DNA from: Hanleya hanleyi | Taxonomy: Eukaryota > Mollusca > Polyplacophora > Lepidopleurida > Hanleyidae | DNA: 64,000 bases | NCBI GenBank assembly: GCA_036873755.1 | Contig: JAVTVY010017432.1 | Location: 1-64,000, forward strand | Direction of reading: 5' to 3' | Shown: in pieces, positions 12,001-23,800 of the stretch | How positions within the stretch are numbered: position 1 is the stretch's first letter | Layout of the letters: every line of letters starts with the position of its first letter | Notes under the pieces: model-generated | Told to the model about the DNA's origin: nothing | Seen by the model: the letters and a program-made list of their open reading frames with translations, nothing else | Databases searched by the model: none | Position numbers and translations under genes: made by a program

Positions 12001-13905
12001 AAATATGATTGTGAAGTTTTCAGTGACATATCCTCGCTATGTTGTGGCAGTGTACTAGCACCATGGTGCTTAATCTCATAAATATGATTGTGAAGTTTTC
12101 AATGACATATCCTCGCTATATTGTGGCAGTGTACTAGCACCATGGTGCTTAATCTCATAAATATGATTGTGAAGTTTTCAATGACATATCCTCGCTATAT
12201 TGTGGCAGTGTACAAGCACCATGGTGCTTAATCTCATAAATATGATTGTGAAGTTTTCAATGACATATCCTCACTATATTGTGGCAGTGTACTAGCACCA
12301 TGGTGCTTAATCTCATAAATATGATTGTGAAGTTTTCAATGACATATCCTCGCTATATTGTGGCAGTGTACTAGCACCATGGTGCTTAATCTCATAAATA
12401 TGATTGTGAAGTTTTCAATGACATATCCTCGCTATATTGTGGCAGTGTACTAGCACCATGGTGCTTAATCTCATAAATATGATTGTGAAGTTTTCAATGA
12501 CATATCCTCGCTATATTGTGGCAGTGTACTAGCACCATGGTGCTTAATCTCATAAATATGATTGTGAAGTTTTCAATGACATATCCTCGCTATATTGTGG
12601 CAGTGTACTAGCACCATGGTGCTTAATCTCATAAATATGATTGTGAAGTTTTCAATGACATATCCTCGCTATATCGTGGCAGTGTACTAGCACCATGGTG
12701 CTTAATCTCATAAATATGATTGTGAAGTTTTCAATGACATATCCTCGCTATATTGTGGCAGTGTACTAGCACCATGGTGCTTAATCTCATAAATATGATT
12801 GTGAAGTTGACATACCCTCGCTATACTCTGGCGTTGTACTAGCACCATGGTGCTTAATCTCATAAATATGATTGTGAAGTTTTCAATGACATATCCTCGC
12901 TATATTGTGGCAGATAAATATGATTGTGAAGTTTTCAATGACATATCCTCGCTATATTGTGGCAGTGTACTAGCACCATGGTGCTTAATCTCATAAATAT
13001 GATTGTGAAGTTTTCAATGACATATCCTCGCTATACTCTGGTGTGTACTAGCACCATGGTGCTTAATCTCATAAATATGATTGTGAAGTTTTCAATGACA
13101 TATCCTCGCTATATTGTGGCAGTGTACAAGCACCATGGTGCTTAATCTCATAAATATGATTGTGAAGTTTTCAGTGACATATCCTCACTATGTTGTGGCA
13201 GTGTACTAGCACCATGGTGCTTAATCTCATAAATCTGATTGTGAAGTTTTCAATGACATATCCTCGTAATACTCTGACGTTGTACTAGCACCATGGTGCG
13301 TAATCTCATAAATATGATAGTGAAGTTTTCAATGACATATACTCGCTATATTGTGACAGTGTACTAGCACCATGGTGCTTAATCTCATAAATATGATTGT
13401 GAAGTTTTCAGTGACATATCCTCGCTATATTGTGGCAGTGTACTAGCACCATGGTGCTTAATCTCATAAATATGATTGTGAAGTTTTCAATGACATATCC
13501 TCGCTATATTGTGGCAGTGTACTAGCACCATGGTGCTTAAGCTCATAAATATGATTGTGAAGTTTTCAATGGCATATCCTCGCTATACTCTGGCGTTGTA
13601 CTAGCACCATGGTGCTTAATCTCATAAATATGATTGTGAAGTTTTCAATGACATATCCTCGCTATATTGTGGCAGTGTACTAGCACCATGGTGCTTAATC
13701 TCATAAATATGATTGTGAAGTTTTCAATGACATATCCTCGCCATACTCTGGCGTTGTACTAGCACTATGGTGCTTAATCTCAAAAGCATAGTTATATAAT
13801 CTGGTATGACATATCCTCGCACTCTATATTGTGGCAGTGTATCTCAAAAGTATAGTTTTTTAATCTGAAACGATAAATCCTCGCTAAAAGTGTACTGGCA
13901 CCATG
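9072..13905. repeat. 79-bp tandem (satellite-like) array, about 60 copies
   Basis: The unit holds the perfect 12-base palindrome GCACCATGGTGC, then TTAATCTCATAAATATGATT, GTGAAGTTTTCAATGACATA and TCCTCGCTATATTGTGGCAG. Successive palindromes are 79 bases apart (for example 9302 and 9381). Central units are nearly identical; units at both edges are diverged and share an alternative middle (AAAGTATAGTTATATAATCTGG). A variant ending ACTCTGGCGTTG recurs at intervals, which suggests higher-order blocks. Some units are truncated (about 11340, 11425, 11645, 12910). There is no conserved coding frame. Confidence 0.97.
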
Positions 13906-14828
13906 GTGCTTATTTGGAACGAGCTTCAAACATCTCGAGAGTCAGAGTAACGTCCGTCGAGCTCGCAGAACTGGAATTTATTATCCCAACTAACTGGGGT
14001 ATAATGCTTGTGTGAACGGTTTGATTTTGCTGAATTAAGACGGATAATGGCCAAAACTTGTCTAGATTTTCTGCGTCTCTCCACTCACCCTCCGCTCTTG
14101 GAGGCTCCGATCCTTTCTCAATGACCACAGGTAATCCACCACCCGAACTATTTCTAAACCAATGAGTGCGTGGTGCCTATAGTGGTTTTAACACACACGT
14201 CCGTACTTAATCATACCTCGAGCAGGTCACACGCGGAAACGGTTCGATCAGTCAGTGCGCCCCTCCCCACGAGAACTCTGCCAGAAGATAACTACGGCAA
14301 TGTTGAGAAATTAGTACGCCGAGCCTAAACGATAATTGTGAATTGATGAACAAGAATTGCTAGTTTTCTGACAGCAGTTTTGAAATATTTAATTGCATTT
14401 TCAGTGTCTCTTATTCATGTTTCTATTTCATATCATATTCCCTCCATTTATGATCAATGGCGAAAGAAATAATCCCTAAGTAGTGCACCCAAATTATGCT
14501 CAATGAACAGCAGGGTTAATAAACTTCGCCTTGAAACCTGGTGTTGGAGGACGCAATGTCGCATACAACAATTAACACCAGCAAACTGTAGCTTTAAGTT
14601 ATTATCCACTGTTCACTAAAGACGATCTGTATTTTTAACGAGTCGTCTAATGGTTCATATACTTTGTACCGTTCCATCGAGTTGAGAAAAATAATTGATT
14701 AAATGCGTACGAATGTCAATGTTATAAGCGGCTTTGCATGTTGTTGTTTTCGAAGAAGCACGTGCTTTTTGTATAGACGAACATATCTTTTTCTCGTCCC
14801 AACCAGTGTAAACATCCAAATATCCCGA
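13906..14828. other. upstream region of GPN3; no other gene seen
   Basis: This stretch between the satellite array and the GPN3 start should hold the promoter and 5' UTR. I see no convincing TATA box and cannot place the transcription start. Confidence 0.45.
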
Positions 14829-14876
14829 ATGCCTCGATATGCACAATTAGTGATGGGGCCGGCTGGAAGCGGAAAG
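14829..14876 (+). CDS. GPN3: GPN3 exon 1
   Basis: Encodes residues 1-16 through the P-loop lysine. It ends in phase 0 before the donor GTTGCA, which is a weak match to consensus. Confidence 0.92.
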
Positions 14877-17800
14877 GTTGCAAATTTTATTTCTTTTGTG
14901 ATCCACGAAAATGGGAAACTTTTGGTTTTATAGAATCGTATAGTGTCCAGTTTCGAGCATCGTAACAATTTCCAAATACCAGAAAACGATGTTTTTGTTA
15001 CAATCCTTGATAGATGGAAATGTCTAAATTTGAAACATTGTGTCAATGTGTCAATCTAAAATCAGGGCCAGCTTATCGACGGGAATCCGCAGGTCCAATA
15101 GATTTCCTTAAAATTTTAGTAATCGGAACAGGATCAAACACTCTGCATGTGAATGAGGATATCTGTTTCAATATTCTGATTCATGAAACCTTAATATTTA
15201 TACTGTATCATTATCACATCATCCTTTGTTTTTTGCTTTCAGTCCTCATTTTGTAGTACCATACAGAAACACTGCGAGACTGTGAAGAGATGTGTTCAGG
15301 TAGTCAACCTTGACCCAGCAGCTGAACAGTTTGATTATCCAGTGTTAGCAGGTGATTATTGAATTAGAAGTCCCACAGATTAACTTCCTATATGCAAGAA
15401 TCAATTGATCTTACTTCGAATATGAAGTGTGGGTGCAGAAGAGGACGATGTATGTCATGAACAAAAATTGAGAGAGAAAATAAATCATGAGCAGGGGTCA
15501 ATGTAGTCTGAGCTTCCTATGACCCTTCAGCCACACGACGGATAGTTTTTGACAGATTGTTTATTTGGGGTCAGAGTTCTGTCCCATACAAAAAGTGCAA
15601 TTTTAATGGGAGCCACCATGGGGTCGCGCAGCTGCATCCCAGTAAAAATTATTTGAAAAAAATATTTGGTCGTTCTACAACACTTAATATTTATTAGTGA
15701 ATAATTTTCCATCATTGTCGGTCCAAATTTAACAAGAACCATCATATTCTTCACAAGTTTTAGCACTTTTAACTTCTACCTCATTCCAAATGGAAAACAG
15801 TCAGTTGTGGTTTTGTTGAAGCAATTTGACAGTAAAGTTGTTAACACTAATAGACGAAGAATGAAACAGACCTTGTTAAATTTGGGCTAACAATGAAGGG
15901 AAACTATTCTTTAACATATATATTTGAGTGTGGTGTTGTAGAACGGCCGAATATTTTTTAAAAATAATTTTTACCGCGATAACGTCACACGACCCCATGG
16001 TCACTCCCATTTTGCACTTTTTGTATGGGAGAGAACTCTGACCCCAGCCAGAAAATCTATCAGAAATGATCTGTCATGTGGTTGAAGGGTCATAGGGAGA
16101 TCGGACAAGGGTCAATGTGGTCCCAAAGTGAAGGAGTTTAGTTCAGAGATGTGGATTGATATCAAACTCCAAGGATACACGAAAGCTGACAAACATTAGC
16201 CTATTTACATGATTAAGATCAGAAAACAACAACAATAATACCCATCTCTCAAAATGTACCCATCTTTCTAACTATTTTTAAGTTGGTCAATATATATTTT
16301 CATTATGATTGTCTGGATGTTTATTGAGGCTTCACTAATGGTCACCATTGTTTTCAGATATTCGAGAGTTGATTAGTGTGGACGATGTTATGGAAGATGA
16401 TTCCCTGAGATACGGACCAAATGGTGGACTTGTATATTGTATGGAGTGAGTAAACGATGTACTAATATATTGTATGGAGTGAGTAAATGGTGGACTAATA
16501 TATTGTATGAAGTGAGTAAATGATGGACAAATAGTTTGTATGGGGTGAGTAAATGATGGACTGATATATTATATGGAGTGAGTGAATGGTGGATTGATAT
16601 AGTGTATGGAGTGAGTAAATGGTGTACTAATATATTGTATGGAGTGAGTAAATGATGGACTAATATATTGTAAGGAGAGAGTAAATGGTGGGCTAATATA
16701 TTGTATGGAGTGAGTAAATGGTGGACTAATATATTGTAAGGAGAGAGTAAATGGTGTACTAATATATTGTATGGAGTGAGTAAATGGTGGACTAATATAT
16801 TGTATGAAGTGAGTAAATGATGGACAAATAGTTTGTATGGGGTGAGTAAATGATGGACTGATATATTATATGGAGTGAGTGAATGGTGGATTGATATAGT
16901 GTATGGAGTGAGTAAATGGTGTACTAATATATTGTATGGAGTGAGTAAATGATGGACTAATATATTGTAAGGAGAGAGTAAATGGTGGGCTAATATATTG
17001 TATGGAGTGAGTAAACGGTGGACTAATATATTGTATGGAGAGAGTAAATGGTGGACTAATATATTGTATGGAGTGAGTAAATGATGGACCAATATATTGT
17101 ATGGAGTGAGTAAATGGTGGACTGATATACTGTATGGAGTGTGTAAATGATGGACTAATATACTGTATGCATTGAGTAAATGATGGACTGATATATTGTA
17201 TGGAGTGAGTAAACAGTGGACAGATATATTTTATGGAATGAGTAAATGAAGGACTAATATATTGTATGGCATGAGTAAATGATGACTATGTTGTATTGAG
17301 TGACTAATGGTGGACTAATATATTGTATGGAGTGAGTAAATGGTGGACCAATATATTGCAGGGAGTGAGTAAATGGTGCACTGATATATTATATGGAATG
17401 AGTAAATGACAGACTAATATATTGTATGGCGTGAGTAAATGATGGACTGATATGTTGTATGGAGTGAGTAAATTGTGGACTAATATATTTTATGGAGTGA
17501 GTAAATTGTGGACATATATTGCAGGGAGTGAGTAAATGGTGCACTGATATATTTTAGGGAGTGAGTATTGTAGGAAGTAAATGGTGGACTATTATATTGT
17601 ATGGAGTGAGTAAATGATGGACAGATGTATTATGCGGAGTGAGTAAAATGGTGGAGTAATATATATTGTAGGGAGTGAATAAATGGTGGTCTGATATATT
17701 GTATGGCGTGAGTAAATGGTGGACAGGTATATTATGTGGAGTGAGTAAATGGTGGACTAATATATATTGTAGGGAGTGAATAAATGGTGGTCTGATATAT

Positions 17801-20800
17801 TGTACATGGAGTGAGTAAATGTGGACTTACATATTGTAGAGAGTGAGTAAATGTGGACTTACATATTGTAGGAAGGGAGTAAATGGTGGACTGATATATT
17901 GCAGAGAGTGAGTAAATGGTTGACTGATATATTGCAGAGAGTGAGTAAATGGTTGACTGATATATTGCAGAGAGTGAGTAAATGGTTGGCTGATATAATG
18001 GATATAAGCCTACCTTTGGATGCTTCCACATTTGGAGGCCCTACCCTTGGACATCCTACCTTTGGAGTCCCTACATTTGGAATTGGATGCCCCAACCTTA
18101 GAAGTCCATAACTTTGGAGCCCCTACCTTTGAACCTCCTACCTTTGGACACCCTATCTTTGGAACCCCTATCTTTGGATTCCCATACATTTTGAGCCTCT
18201 ACCTTTGGAGCCCCTAACTTTTTGTGGGAATTACAGGTGTCTGAATGGCCCTGGACATTTTCTGTACCTAAATTTAAAACTGTTTATGTTTTCAGATATT
18301 TGGCACAGAATTTTGAGTGGTTACATGAAGAGCTAGATGATATAGATGATGATTACATAATATTTGATTGCCCAGGTAAGTTTGTGAGCATTTGATGCCT
18401 GAGTATTGGCCATGTTGAAATCTCCACAGGTCATCTCTAGGTTTTGGATATATGTGTAAAGTATCAATGTCTGATAATGCTGCAGGTGTATTGAGGGCGG
18501 CCTGTAATCAGTCTAGAGTATTATCTCCATGTAACCAATTATTTGGTTACATGATATTGGATTGCTACTATTTGCATCTAAATAAAGTGATCTTATTATT
18601 GGGTGGATACTTTGTGCAGCTGAAAAAGCACAAGTCTAGACATATTGTTGTCTCCAGAATTGGCTATTGTATGCATTGTCTCGTGATTCTTACATGGAGT
18701 ATGAACCTATTATTGATCATCTAGGTCAGGTGGAGTTGTACACACATATCCCCATTATGAGACAGCTGGTGGATCAGTTACAGCAGTGGGATTTTCGAGT
18801 GTGTGGTGTTTACCTGATAGACTCCCAGTTCATGATTGAACCGTCCAAGTTTGTGTCGGGTGTACTCACAGCTCTATCTACCATGGTCAACCTAGAAATA
18901 CCACACATCAATGTGATGACCAAGCTTGATCTGCTCAGTAAGAAGGCAAAGAAAGATTTAGAGAGGTGAGCCAAATACAAGTTCATTCAACCGTTTTTAT
19001 AATGACCCTCTTTATAATGACCATGTTTGAGCCAGGTATTTTTTGTTATACAAATTTGCCATTATAAAGCCTGAATATAAAGCATATTTAGGTACATTTG
19101 TTCCTGGAAATTTCATCATTATAAGGGAAATTCTGTTGTAAAGAACCATATTAGTTTAAGGTCACTGCAATTTTATTTTTGTTTCATGTGCAGATTTTTT
19201 TTTTCTTCAAGATTGGAGATGATAAAAAAAAACATGAATTGCAGGCAAGCACCTAAAAGGTGCGTGGACCCCTCAGCCTGCTTTTTTTTAGTCAAGTAGG
19301 ATCAGGGCTGCATCTAGAGCCAATTAAGTTTCAGGAAACATTGGGTGCCCAAAACTCAAATGAAACAGAAAACGAAAGTGTTGTTCAATTTGAAAGGATT
19401 TCTGAAGGAAATACTCTTAGAAAAAGCTTCTGGGAGTATCAATATAGCTAAGATTCATAGCGTCTCCCTTCCCTCACCGCTATGCCGACGACAAATACAT
19501 TTCCCTGGTGGTAACTCGAACATCTCCATGGCGCACTTATTATTACCTTTGCGCCCTATTGGACCTTCATGAACTTGAGAAAATGGGCCGCCATGAATAA
19601 AAATACAGAAATGGCAGACTAAATGGCCATTCGTCGGTCAAAAATTAATTACAGACGTTAAAATTATCCTTATGGAGCCTCAAAATCACCTGAAATCGAG
19701 GGTCAAGAAGATGGGCATTTCCGTCATAATAGACCCCGTGTATACAGGGGATGATGATCACAACATCGATTATGGTATTTTTATTCATGGCGGCCCTTTT
19801 TCTCAAGTCAATGAAGGTCCAATAGGCCGCAAAGGTAATAATAAGTGCGCCATGGAGATGTTCGAATTACCACCAGGGAAATGTATTTGTCGTCGGCATA
19901 GCGGTGAGGGAAGGGAGACGCTATGAATCTTAGCTAGCCTCAATATCGATCCGATTGCATAGCTGGGTATTGAATTTCATGTTAATAAACCTCTGTGTTG
20001 TGACTGATCATAGGCTCTTTGCGCTGAAATTCACTTAAAAAAATTGGACCCTCAATAATGAATTATGAAAAGGAACTGGGAGTTTGGGATCAGAACCTGC
20101 AAAAAATCCCTGGATACCGTATATAACAGACTTCGGTTTCACGTGAGTGGTGTGCTGGGATTACAGCATGCAAGAAAGTGTAGCTCTGTTAGTGGCAATT
20201 TATGCATTGCACAAGTGTGATAACAAGTAAACACACTGATTGACACAGGCCCACCCTTATCATTATTGGGGGGGGGGGGCATAAGCTCCAGGTATGCAAA
20301 CTGGTTCAAAATTGCCCAGAGTCCGGCTGAAAATGGGCTCTCCTAATCACTCGTTTTAAGTAATTTCCAAGGTGCAGTAACATGTTTGGTGACAAAAATT
20401 GAAGCATTATGTTGTACCAGTTAAATGTGTGGACACATATGGTTCATGCAAAAGTTTTAGGATAAATCATATGATGTAGAATAGAATGATTTAATAGCAA
20501 AATTAAAGAAAAATGTTGTCCTTCATTCAATGAGAATCTTGAATGGACCAGGCTTTCTTGTATCAGGGAACCTTCAAAATTCATACTGAAACATGCAACC
20601 AAGGGTTCCCGATGGGCATAGATAAAAGTGCAAAAGCTAAGCCATCAATAAAAAATAATAAAAAAAATTAAAAATCATGAAATCATCACAGCCATCTGAA
20701 AATCTAATCATTTCATCAGTCAACATTCAGGAAGCTCTCACCAAAGTTTTGTCAGGCCCGATTTGATACATCTGCAGATATTCAGCGGACAAGAACATGT

Positions 20801-23800
20801 TGATGGGCATAGATAACAGTGCAAAAGCTGAGCCATCAATAAATAATAAAAAAAAAATTAAAAATCATGAAATCATCATAGCCATCTGAAAATCTAATCA
20901 TTTCATCAGTCAACATTCAGGAAGCTCTCACCAAAGTTTGGTCAGGCCCGACTTCATAGATCTGCAGATATTCAGCGGACAAGAACATGTTGACAGACGG
21001 ACGGACGGACCGGACGGACGTACGTACATGGCAACGACAAGACCCCACAGCCCTATGGGCTGAGGGGTAATAAAACTGGACATTTGAAATTTGCCCCTTT
21101 CTTTCTGCAGGTAGATAAGATTCCACTTGTCTGGCCCTGTCCATAATGTCAAAATATTTTTGCCTCCATCTTGAAAGAAATAAAATCTGCCTGTGACCCC
21201 CCCCCCCAAAAAACTGGTGGGTATTTAGTTTCTTAAATATAAGTCGTCTACAACCCCAATGCTATTTCCTCAAAAATATGCTTGAGAGGTCACTGCGAAT
21301 TTCCACGAGAATTGGCAGGTCTTTACTTATTTGGTCGATTCTATAACTGCAACGTGTGCCTTCTTGATCGATAAGCTTACCTCATTTAAAAAGAAATTAA
21401 TCCAAGTTAATACATACTTTTGTATGAAGCAAATCTTTGACCAAAACTTGAAAGTGGAGAGTTCCTGATTGTAATTGACATTTTTGAAATATACGAGTTT
21501 GATTTCAATTTGGATTGAATTCTCAGCTGTAAAAACTCATTTGGAATGTGGTGGATCATCAATTTTTTTTTCATTTTTACATGCATAGGTATCTGGAGCC
21601 AGACCTGAATGTATTGCTCTGTGAAGAGTTTGAGGAGAATAGCGCCAGTCAGAAGTATGCCAAACTGAATTCAGCCATTGCATCTATGGTAAGCTAATGC
21701 AACTTGATCAAGGAACTTGAAACCAAATGTGCATCTTTCCAAGGCAAGGTTAGTCAATCCTCATCTCGGCGCAGACAGTTCATTTCAGATGCAAGACACA
21801 CCCTTTCAGAGTGAAAAACTTGTGTTACATTTCTGGGTTGGACTATTGGACAGCACACTATGAGGCCCTGGGGATAAGTGAGCCTAGGAAACGACTTCCA
21901 TACTTACAGCAGCATGTGTGCTTAAGAAATAATGTTTATTATTATAAACCCCCCCCAATATGCAAAAAGAAATGGATAGATTTTTTCAAATTTTTCGTTT
22001 TTGCTATTTCTCCACAAAAACTACATAATAAATTAGAAAATAATTAACAGTATATTCGTTATTTTGGGATAAGGGCTGTTCCATTTGAAAAGGTGTACCC
22101 CCCCAGGAAGGGAAACTTTGTACACCCCAACCGCCAATATATGCAAATTAATTCTCCTTGCCTCCACCAAGTACAGCAAATAAATGTCCAACACAACCTG
22201 GGAGAGAAGCATTTATTTTTTTTCATCATAGCAGCCCACCCACCCACATTTTTTATTTGGAAGGGAAAAGGCACCCACCCATATTTGCCAGCCAGCTATT
22301 GCGCACGCACAACTATTGTTCAAAATGTAAACATAAACAGTCCACGTGAGTATTCATTGATACAGGCCTATCGTCACACTTCCCCTTTGGATTGCCCAGG
22401 ACCATGTGGTGTCACGTGAATATTTTCAAGAACGCCGTTGCAAGACATACATGTATTTGCAAGTGATTAGTATTTCGCATTCATTGAATACATATTGAAT
22501 AAAATAATGTCAAGCATAATGTCAATAATAAACAAGCCCTCCCGCCTCAACCATTCGCCAACAGATTTACAATCCCAGTCTGCCCTTTTACCCTGAATTT
22601 TCAAGGCCGAACAGAAAACCACGGAAATATCCGAAAGGAGTGAAGGGAGACCACTCGGCCCGCACCCGTTCTAAATTTGTTTTCAAAGGACACTACTCCA
22701 AACAGCTGGAAGTCATCAGAGCGCAACGAAGAATGTCGAGGACTGGAAAAAGCTCGTTTTTCGCGATTTTTCACATCAATTTCCATTAAAAAGGAATCCC
22801 TTTCCAAATAACAAAGTGCATAGAAGAGGGCCCACCCATAGAAGCAATATTTTTACACGCTTAAACAATCACCAAGAGAAGCAATTTATTACCTGGAGGG
22901 ACCACCAAGAGATTTCTATTCTGGACAACCTCAACCACCGATATATTATTATTTTTTTCCCCTTCCTGGGGGGGTACATATTTTCAAATGGAACAACCCT
23001 AACACTATCTTAGAATAGCACAAATTCTAATGCTGAAATTTTAAGACTACCGGTCTGCTACCTCCTATTTTGTGGGAGGCCCGTTGGCCGAGTGGTTTAG
23101 ATCGCCAACATACAGTGCTGGCGATTAGGTGCCTGACTCTGGGGTCGCTGGTTCGAATCCCGCACGGGACTCGACCAAATTTTCAGCACTAGAATTTGTG
23201 CTATTCTAAGATAGTGTTATCCCAAAATAACGAAAATACTGTTATACGATCACTTTCGAAATGATAAAAAATGTATCTATTCAGCTTTGGGAGCTGTGTC
23301 ATTACGATCATCAGAGGGGTACTGTATGTTCGCTTTCAAGACTACCGGTCTGCTACCTCCTATTTTGTGGGAGGTCCGTTGGCCGAGTGGTTTAGATCGC
23401 CGACATACAGTGCTGGCGATTAGGTGCCTGACTCTGGGGTCGCTGGTTCGAATCCCGCACGGGACTCGACCAAATTTTCAGCACTAGAATTTGTGCTATT
23501 CTAAGATAGTGTTGTCCCAAAATAACGAAAATACTGTTATACGATCACTTTCTAAATGATAAAAAATATAGAAAATAATTATCTGATGTCAAATAAAATA
23601 ATTGTTGGGCACTGTTATTGGCAAAAGGCAAATCTTTTGAAGAAAAAAGATGAAAACTAAAAATTTTCGGTCACACATTCATTGCAGCCAATTTAAATTT
23701 ACCCATGGGGTATGCATATAGACTCTTATTGAGATTTCTGTGGGAAGTGAGATTACTGCAGTGGTTGTAGGTATGGTACATAATGGTATTCTGGTAACAC

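Larger units (their letters stand above)
22045..23274. repeat. foldback repeat with tRNA-like centre, interrupted by the MITE
   Basis: The left arm (22045-22072 continued at 23003-23041) and right arm (23176-23247) are inverted copies containing ACACTATCTTAGAATAGCAC and AGTATxTTCGTTATTTTGGGA. The centre holds a tRNA-like sequence. The centre plus right arm (from AAGACTACCGGT at 23043) is repeated at 23338-23570, a 295-base period. Confidence 0.8.

Noticed and set aside
12957..13145. Frame with internal protein repeat in the 79-bp array
   Set aside because: It arises only where a unit has lost bases, is not kept in other units, and has no homology.
9072..13905. CRISPR-like appearance of regularly spaced repeats
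   Set aside because: The whole 79-base unit is repeated with no unique spacers, and the window is eukaryotic. It is a tandem array.
16388..17092. A 234-codon - strand frame with an 11-residue repeat ([15 protein letters not shown]), superficially a repetitive secreted protein
   Set aside because: It is the 33-bp minisatellite read in reverse; the period is a multiple of three, so a stop-free frame persists automatically. It overlaps GPN3 exon 3 antisense and has no other gene signals.
17732..18095. Repetitive - strand frames ([15 protein letters not shown]) and + strand frames at 17899-18217
   Set aside because: They are also by-products of the 33-bp and 15-bp arrays.
20994..21028. GACGGACGG tract as a telomere-like or regulatory repeat
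   Set aside because: It is a microsatellite that also ends the array at 31.05 kb, a common feature at the ends of dispersed repeats.
23078..23466. Functional tRNA-Leu or tRNA-Ser gene pair
   Set aside because: The polymerase III boxes are fine, but the anticodon arm has an ~11-base loop and both copies lie within a duplicated foldback repeat.
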